Shown here one piece after another: positions 18,540-27,147 of a DNA stretch of 64,000 nt. Both the position numbers and the translations under genes were made by a program. A model generated the notes under the pieces. That model worked only from the letters and a program-made list of their open reading frames with translations, had not been told where the DNA came from and did no database searches. Source of the stretch: Flavobacterium sp. N1736 (lineage in GTDB: Bacteria > Bacteroidota > Bacteroidia > Flavobacteriales > Flavobacteriaceae); NCBI RefSeq assembly GCF_025947065.1, contig NZ_CP109994.1, positions 1,736,001-1,800,000 of the forward strand, in the 5' to 3' direction. Within the stretch, counting starts at the first letter, position 1. Each line of letters opens with the position of its first letter.

Positions 18540-19661
18540 ATGATTTACCTCGACAATAATGCAAGTACTCGTGTAGATGAACGGGTGTTAAATGCTATGC
18601 TTCCGTATTTTACAGATTTTTATGCCAATGCCGGAAGTTCGCATATTGCAGGATTATCTGTAAACGAAGCGGTTGCTTTGGCAACTTGGCAAACGGCAAA
18701 TTTAATTGGTGCCAGCGAAGAAGAAATCCTATTTACCTCCGGAGCAACTGAGGCTATCAATTTGGCTATTAAAGGTCTTTTAAATCAAGATCGCAAACAC
18801 ATTGTTACGGTGGCAACAGAACATAAAGCCGTGCTTAATACGTGCCGCTTTATGGAAAGCAATGGGTTTGAAGTTACGTACTTGCCAGTTGCGCCAGATG
18901 GGGCTTTAGACTTTAATGTTTTAAATGAATCAATTACAGATAAAACACTGATTGTCATAATAATGTTATCCAATAATGAAATCGGTTACATTCAAAATAT
19001 TGAAGCGGTTTCTACAATAGCTGATGCCAAAAATGCCTTGCTAATGTGTGATGCCACGCAGGCAATTGGAAAAATTAATGTTGATGTAAAAAAACTCGGA
19101 ATTGATTTTTTGGCACTTTCTGCACATAAATTTTATGGTCCAAAAGGAATTGGTGCTTTGTATATTTCGGCGAAAGCCAAATTAAAATTAATGCCTCAAA
19201 TACACGGCGGCAATCAACAACGAAAATTGAGAAGCGGCACATTAAACGTGCCCGGAATTATTGGTTTAGGCAAAGCGGCTGAAATTGCTTTTGATGAATT
19301 AGAAAGTGATCAAAAGAGAATTTCGAAACTTAGAAATAAATTAGAAAACGGTTTATTAAAATTTGAAGGTTCGTTTGTAAACGGAAATACTGAAAACAGA
19401 ATTTGCAATACTTCTAACATTTGTTTTCCGGGTGTAAACTCCGAAACATTAATTCTGGCTTTGCAGGATATTTCAGTTTCAAATGGTTCGTCTTGTTCTG
19501 CGGTAACATCAGAACCTTCGCATGTTTTAAAAGCTTTGGGTTTATCTGATGAAAATGCGTTGAGTTCGATACGCTTTAGTTTGGGAAGATTTACAACTGA
19601 AAATGAAATCGACGAGACAATTGAGCGTGTTTTGGTTTTGGCGGAGAGGTTAAGAGTGTAA
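18540..19661 (+). CDS. Cysteine desulfurase (NifS/IscS family)
   Basis: A 373-residue PLP enzyme that takes sulfur from cysteine to form a persulfide. I chose the ATG at 18540, which gives MIYLDNNAST, the standard N-terminus of the family. A longer frame upstream adds unrelated residues. The PLP lysine is in LSAHKFYGPKG, the ATEAINLAIKG segment is present, and the catalytic cysteine is in NGSSCSAVTSEPSHVL. The gene sits between the molybdenum hydroxylase operon and the XdhC/MocA genes. In Rhodobacter a NifS-type enzyme delivers sulfur to the XdhC-bound cofactor, so I infer a dedicated role in sulfurating the molybdenum cofactor here. General Fe-S assembly is the alternative. Confidence 0.9.
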   Translation: MIYLDNNASTRVDERVLNAMLPYFTDFYANAGSSHIAGLSVNEAVALATWQTANLIGASEEEILFTSGATEAINLAIKGLLNQDRKHIVTVATEHKAVLNTCRFMESNGFEVTYLPVAPDGALDFNVLNESITDKTLIVIIMLSNNEIGYIQNIEAVSTIADAKNALLMCDATQAIGKINVDVKKLGIDFLALSAHKFYGPKGIGALYISAKAKLKLMPQIHGGNQQRKLRSGTLNVPGIIGLGKAAEIAFDELESDQKRISKLRNKLENGLLKFEGSFVNGNTENRICNTSNICFPGVNSETLILALQDISVSNGSSCSAVTSEPSHVLKALGLSDENALSSIRFSLGRFTTENEIDETIERVLVLAERLRV

Positions 19662-19668
19662 TTTAATC

Positions 19669-20270
19669 TCAAAGAATTAGCTTATTATAATCTTCAATTG
19701 TATCAATATCGATATTGCCTTTTTCGAACGGAACGGCAATTACATCATCAATAAAACGGTTAATTATCTTTTTTGCGCCTTCATGACCTTGTAATTCGAG
19801 AAGTTCATCAAAATATTTTTCATTAAAAAGTACGGGAGTTCCTATCGTTTCAGCGTAAGCAGAAGCAACAATTCCTTTTGATGTATTTTGATATTCTGTA
19901 ATTAAATTTTCAAAAACAGCCGCTGTTATATAAGGCTGATCGCACACGGCAAAAATACAGCTATCACAATCAGGAGATAAAATCAATAATTCTTTAAGTC
20001 CTTTTGCAATTGAAGTTGCTATTCCGTCTTCCCACTCTGAATTGAAACACGTTTTTATTTCGGGAAAATTAAGATCATTTTCTATTAATTCTGTGTTTGA
20101 TCCTGTAACTATAATAATCATAGTATTGGATACAATAGAAGCTTCTTTAATCGTGTTTTTTAAAGTGTTGTTTCTTTATATTCTAATAATTGTTTGGGCC
20201 GGCCTAATCTTGACGAGTTTCCTGCTGCTAAAATAATGATTCCGGTTTTATTCGTTTTATGATTCGGCAT
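19669..20270 (-). pseudogene. MocA-like molybdopterin cytidylyltransferase, frameshifted
   Basis: The gene should begin at 20270 (ATG), overlapping the xdhC-like stop by 14 bases. The first 36 codons give the nucleotidyltransferase signature LAAGNSSRLGRPKQLL and end LEYKETTL at a TAA (20162-20160). The rest of the protein continues at once in the neighbouring frame as KNTIKEASIVSNTM, then VTGSN, CDQPYITA, AETIGTPVLFN and GHEGAKKI, to the stop at 19669. One missing T in the run TTTAAAAAA (minus strand, about 20164-20156) explains the break. MocA adds CMP to molybdopterin, giving the cofactor used by PaoABC-type enzymes. Internal restart at the ATG at 20121 would lack the CTP-binding loop. A sequencing or assembly error at the homopolymer is the main alternative to a real pseudogene. 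Confidence 0.85.
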
Positions 20271-21384
20271 ATGGCGCTGTAGTATGTATTTTACCCGTTT
20301 TATATTTCAGTGAAGTTCCTGTTTTGCCGCTTATTACTGCTTTAATTTCAGCCATAATCGATAAGGCAATTTCTTCCGATGTTTCTGCGCCAATATCAAG
20401 ACCAATTGGACCGTAAATACGATTTAATTGTTCTTCGGTTATTTTTATTCCTTCGTTATACAAATCATCAAACATTCGGTTCAGCTTTGTTTTTGGTCCT
20501 AAAATTCCGATATAATTACAATTTGTCTGTAAAAGTAATTTTAGCATTGCCAAGTCGTATTTGTAATTATGGGTGATTAACACAAAATAAGTCTGACTGT
20601 CAATATTTATGTTCTCTAATACTGTTTCCGGTTTTCCAACCTGTATATTTTTAGCTTCAGGAAATCTCTTTTTTGTGGCATGCGTGGCGCGGCCTTCGGC
20701 TATTGTAATTTCCCAGCCTATTATTTCGACCATTTTTACCAATGGCTGAACGTCGTTTCCTGCGCCAACAATAACGAGCGAAACGGGTGGCGAAATGTAT
20801 TCGATTAAAGCTTCCGTTTCAGTATTTTCTTCTATTTCTTTTACAATGGTAAGTTTTTTGCTTAATACTTGTTTAGCATCTGTAATAAGCTGTAATGCAA
20901 TACTGTCATGATAAACAGGTTCTGTGTTTTCTCTATAAAACAATACTGTTCCGGATTGTTTGGCTTGTTTTTTTAATGAAAATAATGTCGCAATAATCGC
21001 CGGTTTTCTTTCTGCTTGCAATTGCTGTAAAAGATGAATTGGATTGTTTTGAATGTTGTCGTCAATGTATTCAAAAAGAATATGCACAACACCGTTACAG
21101 CCTAACTGCAATCCTAATTCAAGATCATCATCGTTGTTTGTGTTGTAAATTATTAATTTATTTTGCTGCTGATGAATCGAAAGTAATGCTTTTCGCAACG
21201 CATCTCCTTCAAGACAGCCTCCACTTATTGCACCTGTTAAAAAACCATCTTCTATAACCAGCATTCTTGCTCCTGGTTGTCTGTACGACGATCCTTCTAC
21301 TTTAACGACTGTTGCCAAAGCTGCTTTTTTTCCCTCAAGTTTTGCTTGTGAATATGCGTTAAGAATTTCGGTGATTTCTTTCAT
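20257..21384 (-). CDS. XdhC/CoxI-family molybdenum cofactor chaperone (PaoD-like)
   Basis: A 375-residue protein with the N-terminal XdhC_CoxI domain (about 10-80: ATVVKVEGSSYRQPGARM, GAISGGCLEGD) and a C-terminal Rossmann-like domain (about 205-345: SLVIVGAGNDVQPLV, ITHNYKYDLAML, YIGILGPKTK, RIYGPIGLDIGAET). Such proteins bind the molybdenum cofactor, support its sulfuration and insert it into hydroxylases. In E. coli PaoD does this for PaoABC. It is the first gene of a minus-strand pair with the MocA-like gene, whose start lies inside its last codons. The pair converges on the cysteine desulfurase gene. Confidence 0.9.
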   Translation of the reverse strand: MKEITEILNAYSQAKLEGKKAALATVVKVEGSSYRQPGARMLVIEDGFLTGAISGGCLEGDALRKALLSIHQQQNKLIIYNTNNDDDLELGLQLGCNGVVHILFEYIDDNIQNNPIHLLQQLQAERKPAIIATLFSLKKQAKQSGTVLFYRENTEPVYHDSIALQLITDAKQVLSKKLTIVKEIEENTETEALIEYISPPVSLVIVGAGNDVQPLVKMVEIIGWEITIAEGRATHATKKRFPEAKNIQVGKPETVLENINIDSQTYFVLITHNYKYDLAMLKLLLQTNCNYIGILGPKTKLNRMFDDLYNEGIKITEEQLNRIYGPIGLDIGAETSEEIALSIMAEIKAVISGKTGTSLKYKTGKIHTTAPYAES

Positions 21385-21537
21385 AAATTAACTCCTCTTA
21401 ACAAAAATAGAGAATTATTTTTTGCAAAACACGTGATTTTACCAAAAAGTACTGCGTTAAAATTGGCACTTTGGCACAAAATAAAACGAGTTAAAGTATT
21501 CAATTAAATACTTTAACTCATTGGTGTAATTATTTTT

Positions 21538-21672
21538 AACACATAGAAACATAGGTCTTTTTAGCTAAAAAAAGGCGTTTCACTTATTTAAATGCAAAAA
21601 GCCAGCTATGTGAAATAAATATATTCCTTTTTGCTCACTCTTTTGCATCTAAAACCTATATTTCTCTGTTTA
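21538..21672. repeat. MITE-like element, AACACATAGAAACATAG family, copy C
   Basis: The left terminus AACACATAGAAACATAG (21538-21554) is exact, and the right terminus near 21656-21672 is degenerate. The interior contains AAAAAAAGGCGTTTCACTT, shared with copy D. It fills most of the 295-base gap between the xdhC-like gene and the NlpE-like gene. Confidence 0.75.
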
Positions 21673-21679
21673 AAACTTT

Positions 21680-22165
21680 TTATTTTTTGAGAACTAAGGA
21701 ATAATTTAAATCTGATTTAATTATTTCTCTTTTATTATTCAGTAAATAAATTTTGTTTGAGTCGTGGCTAAAAACGCCATAATATATTTGTCTGGATTCA
21801 GGCTGATCCCAATTTAGAACATAAATTGTTCCATCCGGATCGTTTTCTAAACCTCTTTCAAGATTAAAATTACCGTGATCTACAAAATTTTTACTTGGTT
21901 TACCTTTGTAAATGCTTGTTAGTTCAAATTTATGACTTTCTATTGTTCCGTCTCCCTGATAAATTTTCAATACAGTTTCAATTCCGCTGCAATCTGCGCA
22001 AGGTAATGTACCTAAATATATTGTTGCTTCATTTAAGCTGTTGCTGTCTTCAATAATATTTGTTTCAATATCTCGTAAAGGTGTTTCTGTTAGTTTTTCA
22101 TTCTTTTGGGAATTACAAGACAGCAAAACACATGCAACTATAAGTGTGATCAATAAATTTTTCAT
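21680..22165 (-). CDS. NlpE-like lipoprotein
   Basis: A 161-residue lipoprotein (lipobox VLLSC, Cys17) with one NlpE N-terminal domain. The family CxxC lies in LGTLPCADCSGIETVLKI, followed by GTIYVLNW and a closing beta strand NYSLVLKK. In E. coli NlpE (CutF) senses surface contact and lipoprotein or redox trouble through the Cpx system and is linked to copper. Flavobacteria lack a clear Cpx pathway, so only the fold is transferred here. It is a single gene on the minus strand with a MITE-like repeat just downstream. Confidence 0.85.
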   Translation of the reverse strand: MKNLLITLIVACVLLSCNSQKNEKLTETPLRDIETNIIEDSNSLNEATIYLGTLPCADCSGIETVLKIYQGDGTIESHKFELTSIYKGKPSKNFVDHGNFNLERGLENDPDGTIYVLNWDQPESRQIYYGVFSHDSNKIYLLNNKREIIKSDLNYSLVLKK

Positions 22166-22418
22166 AGTACTACTATTTAAAAAGGATAAATATACAGAAT
22201 ATTCTTATATAACAAAAAATGTTCTTTACCCAAATTATTATGATGAATCAAAAATGTCTCCAAAAGGGATAAATTCATTCTTAATTTAATCTTAAAAAAT
22301 ATTTTTTTAGTGCTTGAAATTCTCCAATTTTATTTCCGGCAAAGTATATTTTGTAATACTAAGTTTTGTATTTTTAGCTCTTGCAAAATATCATACCTAA
22401 CTTTAATAAAAAAAATAC

Positions 22419-22751
22419 ATGGGAAAATTTGTAATTACTAAAAGAGCGAACGGCGAATTTCAATTCAATTTAAAAGCAGGAAATGGTCAGACTATTCTGT
22501 CTAGTGAAGGTTATGCAACAAAAGCTGCCTGCGCGAACGGAATTGAATCTGTAAAAACAAATTCGCAGGACGATAATCGATTCGAAAGAAAAGAATCAAG
22601 TAATGGAAAGCCATATTTTAATCTAAAAGCTTCAAACGGCCAGATAATTGGCAATAGTGAAATGTACGAAAGCACTTCGGCAAGAGATAATGGAATTACA
22701 TCTGTAAAAACCAACGCAGCTGATGCTGATACAGACGATCAAACTGTTTAA
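22419..22751 (+). CDS. YegP-like protein with two DUF1508 repeats
   Basis: A 110-residue soluble protein made of two similar halves of about 50 residues. The first begins GKFVITKRANGEFQFNLKAG and the second FERKESSNGKPYFNLKAS, and each half ends in a GIxSVKTN segment (GIESVKTN, GITSVKTN). This is the tandem DUF1508 arrangement of YegP, a small alpha/beta protein of unknown function often linked to stress. It is monocistronic, with a strong bidirectional terminator directly downstream. Confidence 0.9.
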   Translation: MGKFVITKRANGEFQFNLKAGNGQTILSSEGYATKAACANGIESVKTNSQDDNRFERKESSNGKPYFNLKASNGQIIGNSEMYESTSARDNGITSVKTNAADADTDDQTV

Positions 22752-22770
22752 TTTTCAAGGATATTATACT

Positions 22771-22804
22771 AAAAAACGAGGCGTTAAAAACCTCGTTTTT
22801 TTTA
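22771..22804. terminator. Bidirectional intrinsic terminator
   Basis: AAAAAACGAGG pairs with CCTCGTTTTTT. It lies between the convergent YegP-like and XRE genes, with A- and T-tracts suited to both directions. Confidence 0.9.
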
Positions 22805-22808
22805 TGTT

Positions 22809-23192
22809 TTATATTTGTCCGAATTTCTTTTTATAACGAAATAATTCTTCTTCTGTTTTTTTAAGAAGTTTTTCAAGAAGCTTTATTTTATCTTCATAAA
22901 GCGTTTTTAAAGTTTCATTCTCCTGATTAATGAGAATGCTTCCGTTATTATTTCCTTTTACATTATTGAAATTATTAAAATATCTCTGGCTGTCGAAACT
23001 AATGATATCTTCTACACTAACATCTAAAATACGAGCAATTTCAACCAATTTAACATAAGAAAGAATTGTTTTTCCTTTCTCAATTTTACTATAACCCGCC
23101 TGGGTAACGCCTAATTGATCTGCCATATATTCCTGAGTATAATTTTTTAACTCTCTAATGCTTTTGATTTTGTTTTTTATTGAAGTGGCCAT
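22809..23192 (-). CDS. XRE-family transcriptional regulator with C-terminal coiled coil
   Basis: A 127-residue regulator. The N-terminal HTH_3 domain occupies about residues 8-65 (IRELKNYTQEYMADQLGVTQ, GYSKIEKGKTILSYVKLVEI). After a linker, the last 40 residues are charged and heptad-like (NETLKTLYEDKIKLLEKLL, KKTEEELFRYKKKFG), which suggests dimerisation by a coiled coil. No toxin or prophage gene is adjacent, so the target is unknown. The two small membrane-protein genes upstream face the same way but are separated from it by about 90 bases. Confidence 0.88.
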   Translation of the reverse strand: MATSIKNKIKSIRELKNYTQEYMADQLGVTQAGYSKIEKGKTILSYVKLVEIARILDVSVEDIISFDSQRYFNNFNNVKGNNNGSILINQENETLKTLYEDKIKLLEKLLKKTEEELFRYKKKFGQI

Positions 23193-23285
23193 AAACTTTA
23201 TTTGGGGGGTGTGGTATAGCTATAACTACAATACTTAATCTAAAATTTGCCTCAAATGTAGGTCAATGAAGCTTGTATTTGTATG

Positions 23286-23381
23286 TTATTTTTTTTTCAT
23301 GGTAATGATGAAACCGTACACAATTGCAACGATCATAAATACCAAATCGAAACGTGAAATTCCGAATAATAATTGATCCAT
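23286..23381 (-). CDS. Putative 31-residue membrane microprotein
   Basis: A short frame, ATG at 23381 to TAA at 23286, encodes MDQLLFGISRFDL followed by a single hydrophobic helix (VFMIVAIVYGFIIT) and a basic MKKK tail. It starts 14 bases after the stop of the next minus-strand gene, as in an operon, and has the typical shape of a small inner-membrane protein with a positive C-terminus. I do not recognise a family, and the support is composition and position only. Confidence 0.45.
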   Translation of the reverse strand: MDQLLFGISRFDLVFMIVAIVYGFIITMKKK

Positions 23382-23395
23382 TTGATATATTGGTT

Positions 23396-23797
23396 TTATG
23401 TTCTTTGCAAAATCTGATCGAATTTCAAGCTTGAATACTGATCAATTTGTTTTGCAATTGTAGTTCGGTCGAGGGGATTGATTTTAATTTTGGTTTCTTT
23501 TTTATAGACATCTTTTACAATAACATAATAGTCAAATTCGATGTTTGTATAAAACCTTAAAATAATTAAAATCGTGTAACACAATAAAGTAGGAATAATG
23601 TAATAGAGCTCTACCAAATCTGAAAAAACCATAAAATAATAGGCTACCGCTGTAATGGCTACAAAAGCACTATTTTCAAGAAAGAAAGATCTCTTTTTTT
23701 TGAGCAATCCGAGCTCGACAACTTCATTAAAGTTATATTGCCAGTGTTCTGATCCGTAGTAAAACTGGACTTGATCATGTGTGAGGGTAATAAACAT
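23396..23797 (-). CDS. Small two-TM membrane protein of unknown function
   Basis: A 133-residue protein. After about 40 polar residues (FITLTHDQVQFYYGSEHWQY) come two hydrophobic helices, about 42-60 (NSAFVAITAVAYYFMVF) and 65-85 (LYYIIPTLLCYTILIILRF). A charged tail with KIKINPLDRTTIAKQID follows. The overall pattern resembles small PH-like membrane proteins that read a signal on the cytoplasmic side, but I cannot assign a family. It probably forms a two-gene unit with the 31-residue frame just downstream. Confidence 0.65.
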   Translation of the reverse strand: MFITLTHDQVQFYYGSEHWQYNFNEVVELGLLKKKRSFFLENSAFVAITAVAYYFMVFSDLVELYYIIPTLLCYTILIILRFYTNIEFDYYVIVKDVYKKETKIKINPLDRTTIAKQIDQYSSLKFDQILQRT

Positions 23798-24109
23798 AGT
23801 ATTTAATTGTTATTTTTAAAAAAGTATAAGAAATCTCATAAAGATTCTTAAAATTCAGTAGAAAAAATTAATTTTACACCTTTATGTCATGTATAAAATT
23901 GTCCGAATGCTAAATAAACATTCGTAATCGCAATATTACGCATAATCTGCTTTTTTATTCCTACAAACTACCTTATAGAATATAACTAAACGTTGTAATT
24001 CAATCTAAATATCAATTTTTACTTATTTTTTATCTAACATGATTGGGATTTTACCTATATATATTTTCCATATAAAATGGCGTGTAATTTCAGCGCATTA
24101 GCACTAACA
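23798..24109. other. AT-rich noncoding spacer
   Basis: No supported gene. It contains the upstream region of the 133-residue membrane protein and the tail downstream of the ribonucleotide reductase terminator. I see no repeat or RNA motif in it. Confidence 0.5.
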
Positions 24110-24143
24110 AAAATACCCGCAGGAAAATGCTGCGGGTATTTTT
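24110..24143 (-). terminator. Intrinsic terminator after nrdJ
   Basis: AAATACCCGCA pairs with TGCGGGTATTT around GGAAAATGC and is flanked by A- and T-runs. It lies about 50 bases after the stop of the class II ribonucleotide reductase gene. Confidence 0.9.
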
Positions 24144-24193
24144 TTATTTTCTTTTAATAGTATATTCAGAGCAAACTGAAATCGATTTAAGGA

Positions 24194-26749
24194 TTAGCCA
24201 CATTTAGACGAACCACAATCGTTGCACGTAAGACAGCCTTCCTGATAGATCAGATTATCAGAATTACAGTTACTGCATTTTTGCCCGTTAACCTCTGTGC
24301 CGTCAACTATATAACGTTTAAGAGCTCGTGTTACTCCGTTTTTCCAGGTGCTTATTGATTCGCCATCCAATTGCAGGCTGCTCACCAATTCTACCACTTT
24401 ATCAATAGGCATTCCGTGTCTTAAAGTGCTCGAAATCAGCTTAGCATAATTCCAGTATTCAGGATTAAATTTATGCGAAAGCCCTTCAATTGTTGTTTTA
24501 TAACCTCTTGTATTTTTATATTGAAAATCATAACGGCTGGTTCCGTCTTCATTTTTATTTTTAATAATAAGCCCTTCAGAAACCCAACGCGGAATCAAAA
24601 TTCCATCTTCGTCATCAACAAGACCTGTAAAAATTTCATAAGGTCTGTCTTCTACTAATCCTATAAAAGCGATCCATTTATCTTTACTGTTTTGAAAACG
24701 AACAACGTCTCCTTTTAATATCTGCGGGCGTTTTGTTGGAAAAGCACTTAAATGTGTTTCAACAGTTTCTTCTTTTTTCTCTGTATTCGAAATTAATACG
24801 CCGGAGCGCGAGCCGTCTCTATATACTGTAACACCTTTACAGCCTTCTTCCCAGGCTTGCATATATAATTTACCCACCATTTCTTCTGGCGTATCATTTG
24901 GTACATTAATGGTTACCGAAATAGAGTGATCTACCCATTTTTGTATTTTGCCCTGCATGCGCACTTTGCTTAACCAATCGATATCGTTGCTTGTTGCTTT
25001 AAAGTAAGGCGATTTTTGTACCAAAATATCAATTTCCTCCTGCGTATAATTTTTAGTTATATCATATCCGTTTACAAGCATCCATTCTTTAAACCTGTGA
25101 TGAAAAACAACGTATTCTTCCCAACTATCGCCTACTTCATCAACAAAATCTACGCGTACGTCTTTATCATTTGGATTTACTTTTCTTCGGCGTTTATACA
25201 CCGGTAAAAAAACAGGCTCTATTCCGGATGTTGTTTGCGTCATTAAACTTGTTGTACCCGTTGGCGCAATAGTTAACAAAGCAATATTACGGCGTCCGTA
25301 TTTTTGCATTTCACGATACAAATCGGCGTCGGCTTCTTTTAATCGAAGTACAAACGGGTTATTTTTTTCTCTTTCGGCATTATAAATACCAAACATACCG
25401 CGTTCTTTAGCCAGATTTACAGATCCGCGATAGGCTTCAATAGCCAAGAGTTTATGTATTTTCTCTGAAAATTCGATACCTTCATCACTTCCGTAACGCA
25501 AACCCATTGCCGCAAGCATATCTCCTTCGGCAGTAATACCAATACCGGTTCTACGACCTTCATTTGCCTTATTTTTAATGTTAAGCCAAAGGTTTTTCTC
25601 TACCAATTTTATTTCTTCGCTTTCAGGATCTTCGTTGATTTTTTCTAATATTGAATCGATTTTTTCCAATTCCAAATCAATAATATCATCCATTATTTTC
25701 TGAGCTGCGGCAATATGTTTTTTGAAAAGATCAAAATCAAATGAAGCATTTTTTGTAAAAGGTTTATTTACATAAGAAAATAAATTGATGGCCAGCAAAC
25801 GACAAGAATCATAAGCGCAAAGCGGAATTTCTCCGCACGGATTTGTCGACAATGTTTTGTATCCTAAATCAGCGTAACAATCCGGCAATGATTCGTTTAT
25901 GATAGTATCCCAAAACAAAATTCCCGGTTCTGCTGATTTCCATGCATTATGGATAATTTTGCTCCATAATTCCTTTGCTTTTATTTCTTTACTGTATAAT
26001 GGATTATCGCTAAAAATGGGATATTTCTGCAAATAACCTGAATCTGACTTTACGGCTTTCATAAAAGCATCATCAATACGAACCGATACATTTGCGCCGG
26101 TTACCTTTCCCTGTTCCATCTTTGCATCAATAAAATCAGATGCATCGGGATGATTTATAGAAACTGACAACATTAAAGCACCGCGTCGGCCATCTTGTGC
26201 GACTTCACGGGTCGAATTAGAATAACGTTCCATAAACGGAACAAGTCCTGTAGAGGTCAACGCTGAATTTTTAACCGGTGAACCTTTTGGGCGAATATGC
26301 GAAAGATCATGACCAACGCCTCCCCTGCGCTTCATTAACTGCACTTGTTCCTGATCAATTTTCATGATTCCGCCGTAAGAATCTGAACTGTTATTTCCTA
26401 TCACAAAACAATTTGACAATGATGCAATTTGAAACGGATTACCAATTCCCGTCATCGGACTTCCCTGAGGAACAAGGTATTTAAAGTCTTTTATGAGATC
26501 AAAAATTTCCTTTTCAGAAAATGGATTTGTGTATTTCTTTTCAATTCTCGCAATTTCAGCTGCAATACGGCGATGCATATCTTGTGGTGATTTTTCGAAA
26601 ATATTTCCATCTGAATCTTTAAGTGCGTATTTATTAATCCAAACGGTAGCTGCAAGACTATCTCCTTTAAAATACGCTAAAGAAGCCTCCATAACTTCAT
26701 CTTGAGTGTAAGTTATTTTTGTGTTTTTTTCGTTCAGAATTTGATCCAT
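24194..26749 (-). CDS. nrdJ: Adenosylcobalamin-dependent (class II) ribonucleotide reductase
   Basis: An 851-residue enzyme that reduces ribonucleotides to deoxyribonucleotides with a radical started by vitamin B12, so it needs neither oxygen nor a NrdB partner. Visible motifs are SNCFVIG (Cys114, redox cysteine), NPCGEIPL with Asn303, Cys305 and Glu307 of the active site, and TIAPTGTTSLM, the phosphate-binding loop. A long C-terminal extension ends in a cysteine-rich tail (CSNCNSDNL, CLTCNDCGSSKCG) that probably binds zinc and re-reduces the active site. The size and tail are typical of Bacteroidota NrdJ. A possible -7 element TAAATTTG lies at 26783-26790 on the minus strand. I found no convincing cobalamin riboswitch upstream. 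Confidence 0.93.
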   Translation of the reverse strand: MDQILNEKNTKITYTQDEVMEASLAYFKGDSLAATVWINKYALKDSDGNIFEKSPQDMHRRIAAEIARIEKKYTNPFSEKEIFDLIKDFKYLVPQGSPMTGIGNPFQIASLSNCFVIGNNSSDSYGGIMKIDQEQVQLMKRRGGVGHDLSHIRPKGSPVKNSALTSTGLVPFMERYSNSTREVAQDGRRGALMLSVSINHPDASDFIDAKMEQGKVTGANVSVRIDDAFMKAVKSDSGYLQKYPIFSDNPLYSKEIKAKELWSKIIHNAWKSAEPGILFWDTIINESLPDCYADLGYKTLSTNPCGEIPLCAYDSCRLLAINLFSYVNKPFTKNASFDFDLFKKHIAAAQKIMDDIIDLELEKIDSILEKINEDPESEEIKLVEKNLWLNIKNKANEGRRTGIGITAEGDMLAAMGLRYGSDEGIEFSEKIHKLLAIEAYRGSVNLAKERGMFGIYNAEREKNNPFVLRLKEADADLYREMQKYGRRNIALLTIAPTGTTSLMTQTTSGIEPVFLPVYKRRRKVNPNDKDVRVDFVDEVGDSWEEYVVFHHRFKEWMLVNGYDITKNYTQEEIDILVQKSPYFKATSNDIDWLSKVRMQGKIQKWVDHSISVTINVPNDTPEEMVGKLYMQAWEEGCKGVTVYRDGSRSGVLISNTEKKEETVETHLSAFPTKRPQILKGDVVRFQNSKDKWIAFIGLVEDRPYEIFTGLVDDEDGILIPRWVSEGLIIKNKNEDGTSRYDFQYKNTRGYKTTIEGLSHKFNPEYWNYAKLISSTLRHGMPIDKVVELVSSLQLDGESISTWKNGVTRALKRYIVDGTEVNGQKCSNCNSDNLIYQEGCLTCNDCGSSKCG

Positions 26750-27090
26750 AATAGTGAAATTTTAAAGGTGATATTGTGTCAGCAAATTTAAAAACAAATA
26801 AACTATCAAAAAAAATAATTTAAAAAAGTGAGCAAAAAAATCAACTCAAATTACTTATTATCAATTAATTAAAAATTTATAAACACCAAAAAGTTAACAA
26901 ATAATTTATTTTTAAGTAATAATTAATAACAAAATTGATATAAATCATTGTCTGATAAAAACGAAATTTATCTGCTAAAAAAAAACTCAAAAAAGAAAAT
27001 ATTATGCGTTTAAATAAAGTATTGTTTTTTTATTAAGAGTTTTGACGAACGCCTAAAAAATCTTTATTTCAGAACTTCATTATTTTGCAT
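26750..27090. other. Very AT-rich leader region of nrdJ
   Basis: About 340 bases without a gene. It holds the likely nrdJ promoter (TAAATTTG, minus strand 26790-26783) and otherwise only A/T-rich sequence. No riboswitch core or repeat is recognisable by eye. Confidence 0.5.
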
Positions 27091-27119
27091 AAAAAAACCA
27101 CTCTCGGATAAGAATGGTT
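27091..27119 (-). terminator. Intrinsic terminator after the PfkB kinase gene
   Basis: On the minus strand AACCATTC and GAGTGGTT (one G-U pair) form a stem around TTATCCGA, followed by seven T residues. It lies 29 bases beyond the kinase stop. Confidence 0.8.
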
Positions 27120-27147
27120 AATGGCAAGTTACATTTTTCAAAAAGCC

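Noticed and set aside
20156..20165. Programmed -1 frameshift in the mocA-like gene
   Set aside because: The TTTAAAAAA run is suggestive, but in the upstream frame the TAA lies inside the run, so the heptamer is not in the phase needed for tandem slippage. A simple one-base loss or a sequencing error fits better.
26750..27090. Cobalamin riboswitch upstream of the B12-dependent nrdJ
   Set aside because: I looked for the B12-box type core and conserved stems and found only AT-rich sequence. A covariance-model search would be needed to exclude it fully.
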